Assembly: GCA_913045195.1 (NCBI GenBank)
Contig: CAJWQR010000008.1
Span: forward strand, 1 to 40,367
Direction of reading: 5' to 3'
DNA from: an uncultured Legionellales bacterium
Lineage (GTDB): Bacteria > Pseudomonadota > Gammaproteobacteria > Eutrophobiales > Eutrophobiaceae
Length of the DNA: 40,367 bases
Part shown: positions 19,077 through 29,203 of the stretch, piece after piece
Layout of the letters: each line of letters starts with the position of its first letter
Numbering within the stretch: position 1 is the stretch's first letter
Translations under genes and position numbers: made by a program
The notes under the pieces: generated by a model
The model's input: only the letters and a program-made list of their open reading frames with translations
The model's database searches: none
Told to the model about the DNA's origin: nothing

Positions 19077-19643
19077 TTATGCTTTCGGCAGAGTAACACC
19101 TCTCTGCCCTTGATATTTCCCCGATCGATCTTTATATGACGTTTCGCATTCTTCATCTGATTCAAGAAAAATAACTTGTGCCACGCCTTCATTTGCATAA
19201 ATTTTTGCTGGCAAATTTGTTGTATTTGAAAATTCCAAAGTAACATGCCCCTCCCATTCTGGTTCCAAGGGGGTTACGTTGACGATAATGCCACAACGTG
19301 CGTAAGTTGATTTTCCAAGACAAATGGTAAGCACGTTTCTTGGAATCCGAAAATATTCAACTGTCCTTGCCAAAGCAAAAGCATTAGGCGGGATTACGCA
19401 ATGGTCGCTTTTAATGTCGACAAAACTATTAGGATCGAAGTTTTTTGGATCAACGGTTGCCGAATGCACATTGGTAAAAATTTTAAACTCGTCTGAACAA
19501 CGAACATCATAACCATAACTTGAAGTACCATATGATATTAGTTGTTCTTTGCCATTTTTTTTCACTTGTACCGGCTCAAATGGCTCAATCATTCTATGAT
19601 CTTTTGCCATTTGCCTTATCCATGAATCGCTCTTTACACTCAT
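19077..19643 (-). CDS. dcd: dCTP deaminase
   Basis: Dcd deaminates dCTP to dUTP, feeding dTMP synthesis by way of dUTPase and the ThyA encoded at the other end of the window. It is the 188-residue Pseudomonas-type enzyme: [35 protein letters not shown] and the C-terminal lid [12 protein letters not shown] are present, including the Ser-Arg/Glu features of the active site. The start is the ATG at 19643 ([12 protein letters not shown]), which matches family N-termini and has AGAG upstream; a start 20 codons earlier (19703) would add unrelated residues and overlap apbC. apbC is directly upstream. Confidence 0.96.
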   Translation of the reverse strand: MSVKSDSWIRQMAKDHRMIEPFEPVQVKKNGKEQLISYGTSSYGYDVRCSDEFKIFTNVHSATVDPKNFDPNSFVDIKSDHCVIPPNAFALARTVEYFRIPRNVLTICLGKSTYARCGIIVNVTPLEPEWEGHVTLEFSNTTNLPAKIYANEGVAQVIFLESDEECETSYKDRSGKYQGQRGVTLPKA

Positions 19644-19689
19644 AAAAACTATCTCTTTAGTCAGACTGTTTGTGAGATTACGCAGACAT

Positions 19690-20769
19690 TCAATTATTCT
19701 CAATAACTATCTTTGGAAATTTATTTGTATAATCTTTCGCTTGTAATGAAATCTTAGCAGCGACATTTCTTGCAATATCGCGATAGTTCTCTGAAATAAC
19801 AGACTCAGGATCTAATGCTACTGTTGGTTTTCCGTTATCAACACCCTCTCGAATCTGTATATCTAATGGTAACGAACCCAATAATTCAATACCGTATTGC
19901 TCTGCCATACTTTCTCCACCGCCTCTACCAAAAATATGCTCCTCATTTCCGCATTGACTACAAATATGAGTACTCATATTTTCTACAACCCCTAAAACGG
20001 GTACTTGGACTTTTTCAAACATTTTTAATGCCTTTTTAGCGTCCAACAGAGCTATATCCTGAGGGGTTGTCACAATAAGAGCACCGCTGACTGGGATTTT
20101 CTGGCATAAAGTTAATTGGATATCCCCAGTTCCCGGCGGAAGATCAATCACTAGATAATCAAGATCCCTCCAATTTGTGTCATTTAATAATTGTTCCAAT
20201 GCGCCAGTAACCATTGGGCCACGCCATATCATAGGTGTTTCTTCATCAATTAAATAACCAATCGACATCGATTGCACTTGATAATTTTCTTTTGGTTCTA
20301 CTGTTTTTCCATCTAGTGAATCGGGTTTTCCTTTTAGACCTAACATGCGAGGTTGGCTTGGGCCATAGATATCGGCATCCAGAATACCTACATTTGCACC
20401 TTCCGCTTGCAATGCAAGTGCTAGATTAACCGAAGTCGTTGACTTTCCAACACCGCCTTTGCCCGACGCAACAGCGATGGTATTTTTAACGTTAGGTAAA
20501 AGCTGAGTGCCTTTCTGGGCTGTATGAGAAACAATCTTACTGGAAATCTCAACAATACATTCAGAGGTGTCTTGCTCTGATAGAGCTGCTTTAATTTTTC
20601 TAGATAATTCTTCTTTTATACCTGCAACCGGATAACCAAACTGAATAAATATGGAAACCTGATTATCAATAATAATGATATCCTTAACTGTCTTTGCGCT
20701 AATTAAGTCCTGTTTAATATAGGGAGCCTCAATTTCGGAGAGTATTTTTTCTATTTTTTCACGATTCAT
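19690..20769 (-). CDS. apbC: Fe-S cluster carrier ATPase ApbC/Mrp
   Basis: ApbC (Mrp) is a P-loop NTPase of the MinD/NBP35 group that binds and transfers [4Fe-4S] clusters. An N-terminal MIP18/DUF59 domain occupies about residues 1-85. The deviant Walker [11 protein letters not shown] is at 101-110, with the two lysines Lys104 and Lys109, and switch segments [13 protein letters not shown] and DLPPGTGD follow. The cluster-binding CxxC is Cys270-Cys273 ([10 protein letters not shown]). Length 359 is typical. It is divergent from metG, an order also seen in Pseudomonas, and probably cotranscribed with dcd 46 bases downstream. Confidence 0.95.
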   Translation of the reverse strand: MNREKIEKILSEIEAPYIKQDLISAKTVKDIIIIDNQVSIFIQFGYPVAGIKEELSRKIKAALSEQDTSECIVEISSKIVSHTAQKGTQLLPNVKNTIAVASGKGGVGKSTTSVNLALALQAEGANVGILDADIYGPSQPRMLGLKGKPDSLDGKTVEPKENYQVQSMSIGYLIDEETPMIWRGPMVTGALEQLLNDTNWRDLDYLVIDLPPGTGDIQLTLCQKIPVSGALIVTTPQDIALLDAKKALKMFEKVQVPVLGVVENMSTHICSQCGNEEHIFGRGGGESMAEQYGIELLGSLPLDIQIREGVDNGKPTVALDPESVISENYRDIARNVAAKISLQAKDYTNKFPKIVIENN

Positions 20770-20888
20770 TATGATATCCCATATATATCTAACTAAAAGA
20801 AACTATTCTACAAATTTATTGCTATCTCTTCACGTTACCATTGAATAATGCTACTTTAGCGCTCCAAAATTCTGTAGCCTTAATAGTA

Positions 20889-22550
20889 ATGCAACATAAA
20901 CAACGCGAGATCTTAGTTACCAGCGCCCTACCTTACGCTAATGGACCAATACATATTGGGCACATGGTGGAGTATATCCAAACTGATATTTGGGTTCGCT
21001 TCCAGAAAATGAGAGGACATCTCTGTTTCTATGTTTGTGCAGATGATGCGCATGGGACTCCAATTATGTTGCGAGCACAGGAAGAAAATATAACGCCAGA
21101 AACTTTAATAAAAAAAATGAAAGAAGAGCATCAAATTGATTTTGATGACTTTGCTATAAATTTCGATAACTATCATAGTACACATTCACCGGAAAATCAG
21201 TCATTAGCAAATATTATTTTTGAAAAATTAGATAATGGCGGACATATTACAAAAAGAACAATTAAACAATTATATGATTCTGAAAAAAAAATGTTTCTCC
21301 CGGACCGTTTTATTCGCGGTGAATGCCCGAAATGTCTTGCAACTGATCAGTATGGAGATAACTGTGAAATCTGTGGCGCTACATATTCGCCAACTGATTT
21401 AAAAAATCCAATCTCTGCCATTTCTGGTGAAAAACCAATAGAAAAAGAATCTGAACACTATTTTTTCAAACTTGGTGACTTTGAAGAAATTTTGCATGAA
21501 TGGACACGTGCAGGTCATTTACAAACAGCAGTTACAAATAAGCTTGATGAATGGTTTAAAGCCGGATTGCAAGAATGGGATATATCTCGTGATGCGCCTT
21601 ACTTTGGTTTTGAAATTCCTGATGCGCCAAATAAATACTTTTACGTATGGCTAGATGCTCCTATTGGTTATTTAGCTAGTTTCCAAAACTTCTGTGAACA
21701 AGAAAGCCTTGATTTTGACTATTGGTGCAAACCTAATAGCTCAACTGAAATGTACCATTTTATTGGTAAGGACATAATTTATTTCCATGCATTGTTTTGG
21801 CCAGCAATGCTAGATGGAAGTGAGTTCAGGACCCCTTCCGCTATTTTTGCTCATGGTTTTCTAACGGTAGATGGACAAAAAATGTCGAAATCACGCGGAA
21901 CATTCATAACTGCGCGTACCTATCTTGACCACCTTAACCCAGAATATTTACGTTATTACTTTGCCGCTAAACTAGGAGCAGGAATAGATGATATCGATCT
22001 AAATCTAGACGATTTTTTAGTGAGAGTTAACTCTGATCTGATCGGTAAAGTAATAAATATTGCAAGTAGATGCGCGGGATTTATTAATAAAAATTTTGAT
22101 GGAAAATTAGCCGATGCAATCCATGGCCCTGCTATTCAAGAAGAAATTAAAAATGCTAACCAAAAAATTGCTGAGGCTTATGAAGCTCGGGAATATTCAA
22201 AAGCGATGCGCGAGATTATGATATTGGCAGATAAAGCAAATCAATACATTGATCACCATAAACCCTGGGTAGTTGCTAAACAAAAAAATAATAGTAATGA
22301 ATTGCAAGGTATCTGCACTACTGGTATTAATTTATTTCGCCTACTAATGCTATACTTAAAGCCAGTACTGCCAATAGTAGCGGAAAAGACAGAAAGGTTT
22401 CTTAATATTAAACCTCTACAATGGCAAGACGCCCAAACTACATTGTTAAATCATAAAATAAATAAATTTGAAACTTTGATGACACGCGTCGAAAAAGAAA
22501 AAATAGATGCTATGGTTGAAAATAGTAAAGGTAATTTCATCAAAACATAG
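20889..22550 (+). CDS. metG: Methionyl-tRNA synthetase, short form
   Basis: MetG charges initiator and elongator tRNA with methionine. Visible are the HIGH-type sequence PIHIGH (residues 20-25), the zinc-knuckle cysteines in [18 protein letters not shown], and KMSKS at 331-335. The anticodon-binding domain follows with [17 protein letters not shown]. The protein ends at about residue 553, right after the segment that precedes the C-terminal EMAP/Trbp111-like tRNA-binding domain; that domain of about 110-120 residues, present in E. coli MetG, is missing, and the stop is followed at once by yhbY. The ATG at 20889 gives the family N-terminus; a TTG at 20841 would add 16 residues. Confidence 0.96.
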   Translation: MQHKQREILVTSALPYANGPIHIGHMVEYIQTDIWVRFQKMRGHLCFYVCADDAHGTPIMLRAQEENITPETLIKKMKEEHQIDFDDFAINFDNYHSTHSPENQSLANIIFEKLDNGGHITKRTIKQLYDSEKKMFLPDRFIRGECPKCLATDQYGDNCEICGATYSPTDLKNPISAISGEKPIEKESEHYFFKLGDFEEILHEWTRAGHLQTAVTNKLDEWFKAGLQEWDISRDAPYFGFEIPDAPNKYFYVWLDAPIGYLASFQNFCEQESLDFDYWCKPNSSTEMYHFIGKDIIYFHALFWPAMLDGSEFRTPSAIFAHGFLTVDGQKMSKSRGTFITARTYLDHLNPEYLRYYFAAKLGAGIDDIDLNLDDFLVRVNSDLIGKVINIASRCAGFINKNFDGKLADAIHGPAIQEEIKNANQKIAEAYEAREYSKAMREIMILADKANQYIDHHKPWVVAKQKNNSNELQGICTTGINLFRLLMLYLKPVLPIVAEKTERFLNIKPLQWQDAQTTLLNHKINKFETLMTRVEKEKIDAMVENSKGNFIKT

Positions 22551-22563
22551 TGAACTGACTAAA

Positions 22564-22857
22564 GTGTCAACAAATAGAATCCAAAAAAAAACTCTACGTC
22601 AAGCTGCGCACCACTTAGACCCCACTGTCTGGATAGGAAAGAATGGAATAACAGAAAATGTAATTAAAGAAATTACACATGCTCTAGATCGCCATGAATT
22701 AATAAAAATAAAAATACTCCAAGTCGAGAAAAAAGAACGTGTGATAAATATCAAAAAAATTTGTATGGATACAAACGCGGAGCTTATCAGTAATATTGGT
22801 AATGTATTAACGCTATACAAAAAAAATATTAAAAATACCAATCAAAAAATTTCTTAA
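22564..22857 (+). CDS. yhbY: Ribosome assembly RNA-binding protein YhbY (CRM domain)
   Basis: This 97-residue protein is a single CRM domain, the small RNA-binding fold found on pre-50S particles. LDPTVWIGKNGIT matches the conserved GxxG-type loop region of E. coli YhbY, followed by HALDRHELIKIKI and a VLTLYK ending. The start is GTG 22564, 14 bases after metG; no good ribosome site is visible, so coupling to metG is likely. In E. coli and Pseudomonas yhbY lies beside greA and rlmE; here it has moved behind metG. Confidence 0.93.
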   Translation: MSTNRIQKKTLRQAAHHLDPTVWIGKNGITENVIKEITHALDRHELIKIKILQVEKKERVINIKKICMDTNAELISNIGNVLTLYKKNIKNTNQKIS

Positions 22858-23227
22858 TTTTACGGATTTAAACCGAATATACGACTTCTTATATCATCGG
22901 CAATAAGATAAAAACAAGGTAATGCAATTAATATAGTTGAATCTCGACCTGCTTAACTATTTCAATCTTAACCGTCGATGGTGACGGGGATCGTAGTTCT
23001 GTATAGGTATCTGGCTTTGTCCACAGCAAAAGAGCTATAACAACAACAGAAATACTGACAATCAGGAATATTTTCATAATGAAAGTACCGGATTTCACTA
23101 AAATTTTGTTTATAAATTGGTATATTGGTGTTCTGGACAATCTATTCTCATAAAAATTTGAACATAAATGCATTCTGTGCGATTTTAGACATAACAAGTC
23201 ACCTAGGTAATTATACAATTAATTATA
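22858..23227. other. 370-bp gap between yhbY and lptD
   Basis: This is the only stretch over 300 bases without a well-supported gene. It contains a possible 49-codon membrane peptide on the minus strand (22928-23077) and must hold the promoter of the lptD unit. No sigma-E type box was convincing, and no tRNA cloverleaf was seen. A TAGACA at 23189-23194 is a possible -35 element, but no well-spaced -10 follows it. Confidence 0.5.
22928..23077 (-). CDS. Possible small single-pass membrane protein
   Basis: A 49-codon frame starts at ATG 23077 with MKIFLIVSISVVVIALLLW, one clear membrane helix, followed by a 29-residue polar tail rich in Ser, Pro and Val. The hydrophobic head plus charged tail is what a real small membrane protein would look like. 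There is no good ribosome site and no recognised family. The frame can be extended upstream to 23218, but that part looks non-coding. Confidence 0.3.
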   Translation of the reverse strand: MKIFLIVSISVVVIALLLWTKPDTYTELRSPSPSTVKIEIVKQVEIQLY

Positions 23228-25471
23228 ATGAAGCTTTTTATAAATAGACTAATCGTATTTCTCAGCGTTCTATTACTGACACTTAATATTTATGCAGCTG
23301 AGCTTGGAGGTGAATATTCCAAATTAATTTGCCCGCTGTCGCTTAATGTGCCGGAAAGGCCCTATGTTGATACTGTTTTAACAGATGACGATACACATAT
23401 CAGCGCCGATGATGCTGATTTAGTTGAAGGTGGTATATCAACGCTCCGTGGTAATGCTGAAATCACAAGAAATTCCCAACAAGTAACAGCCGACATCATA
23501 AAATATGATCAACCAAACGATAGCGCAAAACTCGATGGTAATGTCAATTATTGGGATAAGGGATTATTTCTCAAAAGTAAAAAAGCAAACTTAAAATTAG
23601 AGAACGGAAGCGGGGTATTTGACGATGCAGCTTATATTCTAGCTGATAGTCGTGGCAAAGGAACTGCAGAAAAGCTCTTTATTGATGTTGGAACACTCAC
23701 AGAGATGGAGAAAGTAAGTTACACCACCTGCGATCCTGAAGAAAAGTTTTGGCATCTCACAGCAGATAAAATTTCTCTCGACCATGAAAATAACTGGGGT
23801 AAAGCTCGCAACGTTTTAGTGAAAATTAAAAATATCCCTGTATTTTATTCGCCTTATATGTCTTTTCCATTAAGTAAAGAACGTAAGACGGGCTTTCTCG
23901 CACCAGGTTACGGAGCAACAAATAGAATGGGGGTTGAACTCAGAACACCTTATTACTGGAATATCGGCCCTAACATGGATGCAACAATAACTCCTCGCTT
24001 TTTATCAGACACGGGCGTTATGGCGATGGGTGAATACCGTTATCTATTTCCACGTAGTGCAGGTGAGATTAATTTTGAATATCTACCAAGTGACAGCACT
24101 CGAGAAGATAAACATAGAAATTTATTTCATATCACACATCATCAATCATTTGCCGATAATGGTAATTTATTCTTTACTTACAATAGAGTTTCAGACAAAT
24201 TTTATTTTGAAGATTTTGGTAATCAATTATCTAGGACAAGTACCCGATTTTTAGAACGTCGTATGGATGTTTCATATAATGGAAATAATTGGAATTTAAC
24301 GACGCGCCTTCATGACTATCAAACCGTTGATCGCAGCATTGCGGTTTCTTCTCGCCCTTATAAGCGTTTACCACAAATTTTATTCAATTATGCCTCGCCC
24401 AACAAACACGAGAAATTAAATTATGGCGTTAAAATTGATTCTGTGTATTTCGAACGTGGGGATGATGTAAGCTTCAGCGATAATGTTAATGGAGCCCGTG
24501 TTAGTCTGAGGCCTTATATTAAGTACCCTATACGTACTACTGCAACATATATTGAGCCTAAATTTAGTTTAGATTACACACAATACAATCTTGACAATAC
24601 GACACTTTTTAGCGACACCCCCAACAGAGTCTTACCAATCTTCAGTGTAAATAGCGGAATCTTTTTAGAAAGAGAAACAAAACTTATGAATCGTAGTTTT
24701 ATACAAACGCTCGAACCAAGATTGTTTTATTTGTATATACCAAATGAAGATCAATCAGACCTACCTATATTTGATACAGGCTTATTTGATTTTTCTTTTG
24801 ATTCACTATTTAGAGAAAACCGTTTTACTGGCAACGACAGATTAGGAGATGCAAACCAAGTAACGCTGGCGATTACTTCTCATCTAATTAATCAACAAAG
24901 TGGTAAGAATTTTGGTCATGTTAGTCTAGGGCAGATATTTTATATGCGTGACCGTAAAGTAAATCTGCCTAATAACGGAGTTCGAGATGAAGCTAGCTCG
25001 GCTATTATTGCTGAAATTAGCGGCAGAATTATTAAAAATTGGGTCTTTGGCGGTGATGTCCAATGGGACCCAAATATTGGCAACAGCACAGAAAAAATCA
25101 CGGCATATGCGACCTATAATCCCATGCCGGGTAAAGTATTAAATTTAGCTTATCGTGTTAGACGTGATACGACGGATATAGAACAAAGTGATATCTCGTT
25201 TCGATGGCCAATTGATCGAAAATGGAGTGCTGTTGGTCGTTGGAATTACGCTGTGCCAGAGGGGCGTTCGCTAGAACTTTTTGGCGGAATTGAATATGAA
25301 AGTTGTTGTTGGGCATTACGAGCTGTTGGTAGACGTTTCCTAACAGATATTAACGGTGTATTCGATACCGGAATATTCTTACAATTAGAGTTGAAAGGGC
25401 TCGCAGGGGTAGGCAAAAAAACTGTAAATTTCTTAAAAGAACAAATTCCTGGTTACCAGAGTGAGTTCTAA
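23228..25471 (+). CDS. lptD: LPS-assembly protein LptD
   Basis: LptD is the outer membrane beta-barrel that, with LptE, inserts lipopolysaccharide into the outer leaflet. A signal peptide covers residues 1-23. The periplasmic OstA/LptA-like beta-jellyroll spans about 50-190, and the barrel fills the rest. Four cysteines, Cys35, Cys168, Cys693 and Cys694, match the spacing of the E. coli set (31, 173, 724, 725) that forms the two inter-domain disulfides. Length 747 is slightly below E. coli (784). The ATG lacks a clear ribosome site. The end overlaps surA by 11 bases, the first link of the classic lptD-surA-pdxA-rsmA order. Confidence 0.97.
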   Translation: MKLFINRLIVFLSVLLLTLNIYAAELGGEYSKLICPLSLNVPERPYVDTVLTDDDTHISADDADLVEGGISTLRGNAEITRNSQQVTADIIKYDQPNDSAKLDGNVNYWDKGLFLKSKKANLKLENGSGVFDDAAYILADSRGKGTAEKLFIDVGTLTEMEKVSYTTCDPEEKFWHLTADKISLDHENNWGKARNVLVKIKNIPVFYSPYMSFPLSKERKTGFLAPGYGATNRMGVELRTPYYWNIGPNMDATITPRFLSDTGVMAMGEYRYLFPRSAGEINFEYLPSDSTREDKHRNLFHITHHQSFADNGNLFFTYNRVSDKFYFEDFGNQLSRTSTRFLERRMDVSYNGNNWNLTTRLHDYQTVDRSIAVSSRPYKRLPQILFNYASPNKHEKLNYGVKIDSVYFERGDDVSFSDNVNGARVSLRPYIKYPIRTTATYIEPKFSLDYTQYNLDNTTLFSDTPNRVLPIFSVNSGIFLERETKLMNRSFIQTLEPRLFYLYIPNEDQSDLPIFDTGLFDFSFDSLFRENRFTGNDRLGDANQVTLAITSHLINQQSGKNFGHVSLGQIFYMRDRKVNLPNNGVRDEASSAIIAEISGRIIKNWVFGGDVQWDPNIGNSTEKITAYATYNPMPGKVLNLAYRVRRDTTDIEQSDISFRWPIDRKWSAVGRWNYAVPEGRSLELFGGIEYESCCWALRAVGRRFLTDINGVFDTGIFLQLELKGLAGVGKKTVNFLKEQIPGYQSEF

Positions 25472-26771
25472 TTTCTTGAAAAAACAACCCCAACGTTTGA
25501 TGTTGGGGTTAATAATTCTATTCTTAACACAATCATTTTCGCTAGCCTATTCGCCACTTGATCGCATCGTCGCTGTAGTAAATGAAGATGTTATTATGAA
25601 AAGTGAACTTGAAAATAAAGTCTATACTATAAATGAGAAAATGAAAGAACAAGGAGCAAACACTCCGCCCGAGTCTATTTTAAAACGCCAAGTACTAAAT
25701 AATCTTATACAAAACCGTATTCAACTACAGCTTGCTACTAGGATTGGTATTAAAGTGAACGATGAAAATCTGAATCGAACGATAAGTAATATTGCCGCAG
25801 AAAGTCAGGTTACGTTAGAACAATTTAGAGAAATACTTGAAAAAGATGGCTATAACTATGAACAATTTAGAGAAGATATTCGCAATGAGATTACACTAAC
25901 ACAATTGCGTAAAAGACAAGTTACAAATCGGATTATTGTATCTGAAAAAGAAATTGATAACTTTCTAACTAATAATAATTCCCAAAGCATATTTCAAACA
26001 GAAATGCGTCTTTCACATATATTATTTTCATTATCTGAAACAGCTACCGAAGACCAAATAACGCAAACAGAGCAAATGGCTTCAAAAGTAAGAGATGAAC
26101 TTTTGACGGGAGCTGATTTCGCCAAAATTGCATCAACCGTCTCTGATGGTGGTAACGCCAAAGCAGGAGGTGATTTAGGTTGGCGAAAAATAGACGATAT
26201 ACCAACATTATTTACAGATTATATTCCAGATATGAAAGTTGGTGACATCAGCGAATTAATTCGAAGTCCGAGTGGTTTTCATATTATAAAAATTTCTGAT
26301 ATGAAAGATATGGGAGAAAGCATAGTAGAACAAACTCATGCTAGACATATTCTAGTCAAAGTAAATGAACTCCGAACTGACAAGCAGGCAAATGAAAAAC
26401 TAATTCAATTAAAACTCCGTATCGATAACGGTGATGATTTTGGACTATTGGCAAAAGGTAATTCTGATGACGCAATGAGTGCAATTGATAATGGTGACAT
26501 TGGCTGGTCAATACCGGGAAGACTTGTCCCTGAATTTCAACGTGCACTAGATGGATTAGAAATAAATGAAACTAGCGAACCATTTAAAAGTAGATTTGGA
26601 TGGCATATTGCGCAGGTTCTTGGAAGACGAAATCATGATAATACAGAAAGCATTAAACGTGCCAGAGCAAGAAAAGTAATCGGAGATCGCAAACTAAATG
26701 AAGCTTTACAAAATTGGAAAAGAGAACTTCTTGATGAGGCTTATGTCGAATATCGTTTAGATGATATCTAA
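25461..26771 (+). CDS. surA: Periplasmic chaperone/peptidyl-prolyl isomerase SurA
   Basis: SurA escorts unfolded outer membrane proteins, including LptD, to the BAM machinery. A signal peptide ends near Ala29. The N-terminal chaperone domain begins DRIVAVVNEDVIMKSEL. Two parvulin domains follow: one near 180-275 (HILFSL ... DLGWRKIDDIP ... PSGFHIIKI), the other near 293-385 (ARHILVKVNE ... DIGWSIPGRLVPEFQ ... FGWHIAQVLG). A short C-terminal helix closes the molecule. Length 436 is typical (E. coli 428). It starts at GTG inside the end of lptD and overlaps pdxA by 11 bases, so all three are translationally linked. Confidence 0.97.
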   Translation: MSSNFLKKQPQRLMLGLIILFLTQSFSLAYSPLDRIVAVVNEDVIMKSELENKVYTINEKMKEQGANTPPESILKRQVLNNLIQNRIQLQLATRIGIKVNDENLNRTISNIAAESQVTLEQFREILEKDGYNYEQFREDIRNEITLTQLRKRQVTNRIIVSEKEIDNFLTNNNSQSIFQTEMRLSHILFSLSETATEDQITQTEQMASKVRDELLTGADFAKIASTVSDGGNAKAGGDLGWRKIDDIPTLFTDYIPDMKVGDISELIRSPSGFHIIKISDMKDMGESIVEQTHARHILVKVNELRTDKQANEKLIQLKLRIDNGDDFGLLAKGNSDDAMSAIDNGDIGWSIPGRLVPEFQRALDGLEINETSEPFKSRFGWHIAQVLGRRNHDNTESIKRARARKVIGDRKLNEALQNWKRELLDEAYVEYRLDDI

Positions 26772-27780
26772 AAAAAATAAAGTTCCTCGTATTTTAATAA
26801 CAGCAGGAGAACCTGCGGGTATTGGTCCTGACCTAATAATTAAACTATCACAAATAGAGCATCACTATGACCTAACTATAATTGGTGACCCAGATCTATT
26901 AAATGAACGTGCAAAATTGTTATCAATCCCTTTAAGAATAACAACTATTTCGGATGATAATATTTCTAATGTTATTTCTAATAAAAATTTTTTAAAAGTA
27001 TTGCCCGTTAAATTAAGAACTAAAAGTGCGCCGGGCATATTAGATGTCAAAAATGTAGCCTACATTATTGATATGTTAAATATTGCTTGCAAATATTGTC
27101 TTGAAAATAAATTCGATGCCCTTGTAACAACACCAATACAAAAATCGATAATCAATGATTCTGGAATAATATTTAGCGGTCACACTGAATATCTGGCAAA
27201 GATATGCAATATAAACTTACCTGTCATGTTGTTAGCCTGTAATGAATTTAGAATAGCACTCGTAACAACGCATTTGCCGCTTAGCGATGTCCCTAAAACC
27301 ATATCAAGTGAACGCATTAAAAACATTATTGATATTGTAATTAATGATATGTCGAAACGATTTGGTATCACACACCCAAGAATTACTGTTTGCGGTTTGA
27401 ATCCGCATGCAGGAGAGGATGGGTATCTGGGCACCGAAGAAGAAAAGATAATTGCACCATTGATTAATGCTCTCATTAAAAACGGATATAATGTATCGGG
27501 ACCTGTGCCTGCTGATACTGCATTCCGTGAAGAGGAAAGACAAAAAACGGATGTCTATATTTGCATGTACCATGACCAAGGATTACCAGTGCTTAAAACG
27601 CTTGGTTTTGGGGAAACTGTCAATATCACGCTTGGGTTGCCAATAATAAGAACTTCAGTTGACCATGGAACTGCTCTTCAGCTTGCTGGTACCGGTGATG
27701 CTCAATGCAATAGCCTGCTTGCTGCGATAAAAATGGCTGAGACAATGGCGCTCAATCAATTGCACATCAAAAGTGCGTGA
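26761..27780 (+). CDS. pdxA: 4-hydroxythreonine-4-phosphate dehydrogenase PdxA
   Basis: PdxA oxidises 4-phosphohydroxy-L-threonine with NAD in the DXP-dependent pyridoxal phosphate pathway. The N-terminal segment ITAGEPAGIGPDLI and the metal-binding histidines in SGHTEYLAK, NPHAGEDGYLG and YHDQGLPVLK are all present, as is the closing VDHGTALQLAGTG. Length 339 fits the family (E. coli 329). It overlaps the surA end and is six bases from rsmA. Confidence 0.97.
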   Translation: MISKKNKVPRILITAGEPAGIGPDLIIKLSQIEHHYDLTIIGDPDLLNERAKLLSIPLRITTISDDNISNVISNKNFLKVLPVKLRTKSAPGILDVKNVAYIIDMLNIACKYCLENKFDALVTTPIQKSIINDSGIIFSGHTEYLAKICNINLPVMLLACNEFRIALVTTHLPLSDVPKTISSERIKNIIDIVINDMSKRFGITHPRITVCGLNPHAGEDGYLGTEEEKIIAPLINALIKNGYNVSGPVPADTAFREEERQKTDVYICMYHDQGLPVLKTLGFGETVNITLGLPIIRTSVDHGTALQLAGTGDAQCNSLLAAIKMAETMALNQLHIKSA

Positions 27781-27786
27781 AAGAGC

Positions 27787-28581
27787 GTGCATAAAGCACC
27801 AGCACATAAAGCCAGAAAGAGGTTTGGACAACACTTCTTAAGTGATCAAACTATAATTGAAAAAATTATCAATATTATAAATCCACAAAAACATGATCAT
27901 ATTATTGAAATTGGTCCGGGCAAAGGTGCGCTAACAATACCAATCATCAAATCTGTTAATAAACTAAATGTCATTGAAATTGATAAAGATCTTGTAAATT
28001 TTTTAAAAAAAACTATTGATAGTGAGCTCCTAGTAATCCATGAAAATGATGCGCTAAAATTTAATTATTCAAAATTAAATCATTCAGACCTAAGGATTAT
28101 TGGTAACTTACCATACAACATCAGTACACCACTTTTATTCCATCTCTTATCTTATAAAAACCTTATAAAAGAAATGTTATTCATGCTACAAAAAGAAGTT
28201 GTTGAACGAATTTGTGCGAAATGTGGGACCAAGCAATATGGACGTTTATCAGTTACATTGCAATATTATTGTAATGTTGAATCTCTATTGGTGATAAAGC
28301 CTGATGCTTTTAATCCAAGTCCAAAAATTGATTCCGCTATAATAAAAATAGTACCCCTGGTTCAACCTAGATATAAACTTAACAGTGATGAAAGTTTTAA
28401 AATAATAGTAAGGGAAGCTTTTTCACAGAGACGTAAAACTATTCGTAATGGATTAAAAAATTACCTTAACGAGGATGAAATTGAAAAAATAGGGATCCCT
28501 CTAAATGAACGAGCGGAAAATTTACATATAAAAGATTTCGTCAAGCTATCAAACCTTTATTACCAATTGCAAAATAACTAG
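27787..28581 (+). CDS. rsmA: 16S rRNA dimethyladenosine transferase RsmA (KsgA)
   Basis: RsmA dimethylates A1518 and A1519 near the 3' end of 16S rRNA during 30S maturation. KRFGQHFLSD at the N-terminus, the SAM-binding IEIGPGKGALT and the catalytic GNLPYNIST are clear. PSPKIDSAIIKI and FSQRRKTIRNGLK mark the C-terminal half. Length 264 is normal. The start is GTG 27787, six bases after pdxA. In many gammaproteobacteria apaG and apaH follow directly; here they are 9 kb away. Confidence 0.97.
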   Translation: MHKAPAHKARKRFGQHFLSDQTIIEKIINIINPQKHDHIIEIGPGKGALTIPIIKSVNKLNVIEIDKDLVNFLKKTIDSELLVIHENDALKFNYSKLNHSDLRIIGNLPYNISTPLLFHLLSYKNLIKEMLFMLQKEVVERICAKCGTKQYGRLSVTLQYYCNVESLLVIKPDAFNPSPKIDSAIIKIVPLVQPRYKLNSDESFKIIVREAFSQRRKTIRNGLKNYLNEDEIEKIGIPLNERAENLHIKDFVKLSNLYYQLQNN

Positions 28582-28684
28582 CTCTTAGCTTACAAAGAAT
28601 TCTATATTAAATAATATAATTTCTTATCTTCAATCTATTTGTTTATACTTCTACTCCTAAAATAAAACCGGGAAAATTTTTATC

Positions 28685-29203
28685 TTGAAAACCTTACTAC
28701 TTAATTTCATATCAAAAATTGATGCATTTACTGAATATACTGGTAAATGTATTTCTTCGCTTGTGATAATTCTAGTATTACTTGTTGGATATGATGTATC
28801 TATGCGCTATCTATTTAATAGTGGTTCAATCGCCATTCAAGAGCTTGAATGGCATCTATTCTCGATTATTTTTCTTTTGGGTTCGGCTTATACGCTTAAA
28901 CATAACGAGCATGTAAGGCTTGATATTTTTTATAATAGCAAGTTTATGAATGAAACAACTCGAGCCTGGTTTGATGTATTAGGCACATTATTAATTCTTC
29001 TTCCCTTTTGTCTTCTGATCATTGTTAGTGCGTGGCCATTCGTCACCCAAGCATATATACATAATGAAACTTCGCCTGATCCAGGAGGTCTTTCTGCCCG
29101 TTGGCTTATTAAATCCACAATCCCATTGGGCTTTTTTATGTTACTAATACAAGGGGTTGCTGAGGCATTGAAAAAACTTCTTTCAGCATTGGATAATAAC
29201 TAA
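28685..29203 (+). CDS. TRAP transporter small permease (DctQ)
   Basis: This 172-residue protein has four hydrophobic segments (about 20-42, 58-75, 95-118, 140-160) and the DctQ-family pattern DVSMRYLFN followed by ELEWHLFSIIFLLGSAYTL and HVRLDIFY. DctQ forms the membrane part of a TRAP transporter together with DctM and is driven by an ion gradient. Start TTG lies ten bases after GGGAA. Its TAA stop overlaps the dctM ATG (TAATG). The substrate cannot be deduced. Confidence 0.9.
   Translation: MKTLLLNFISKIDAFTEYTGKCISSLVIILVLLVGYDVSMRYLFNSGSIAIQELEWHLFSIIFLLGSAYTLKHNEHVRLDIFYNSKFMNETTRAWFDVLGTLLILLPFCLLIIVSAWPFVTQAYIHNETSPDPGGLSARWLIKSTIPLGFFMLLIQGVAEALKKLLSALDNN

Noticed and set aside
20841-20888. 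TTG start 16 codons upstream of the metG ATG
   Set aside because: The added residues do not match family N-termini, which begin just before the [12 protein letters not shown] segment.
22599-22841. 80-codon minus-strand frame with a hydrophobic N-terminus opposite yhbY
   Set aside because: It is the shadow of yhbY, whose CRM domain is clear on the other strand; the hydrophobic look comes from A-rich codons read in reverse.
28582-28684. Terminator or attachment site between rsmA and dctQ
   Set aside because: The gap is AT-rich, with no stable hairpin and no direct repeat shared with the other edge of the 9-kb segment.
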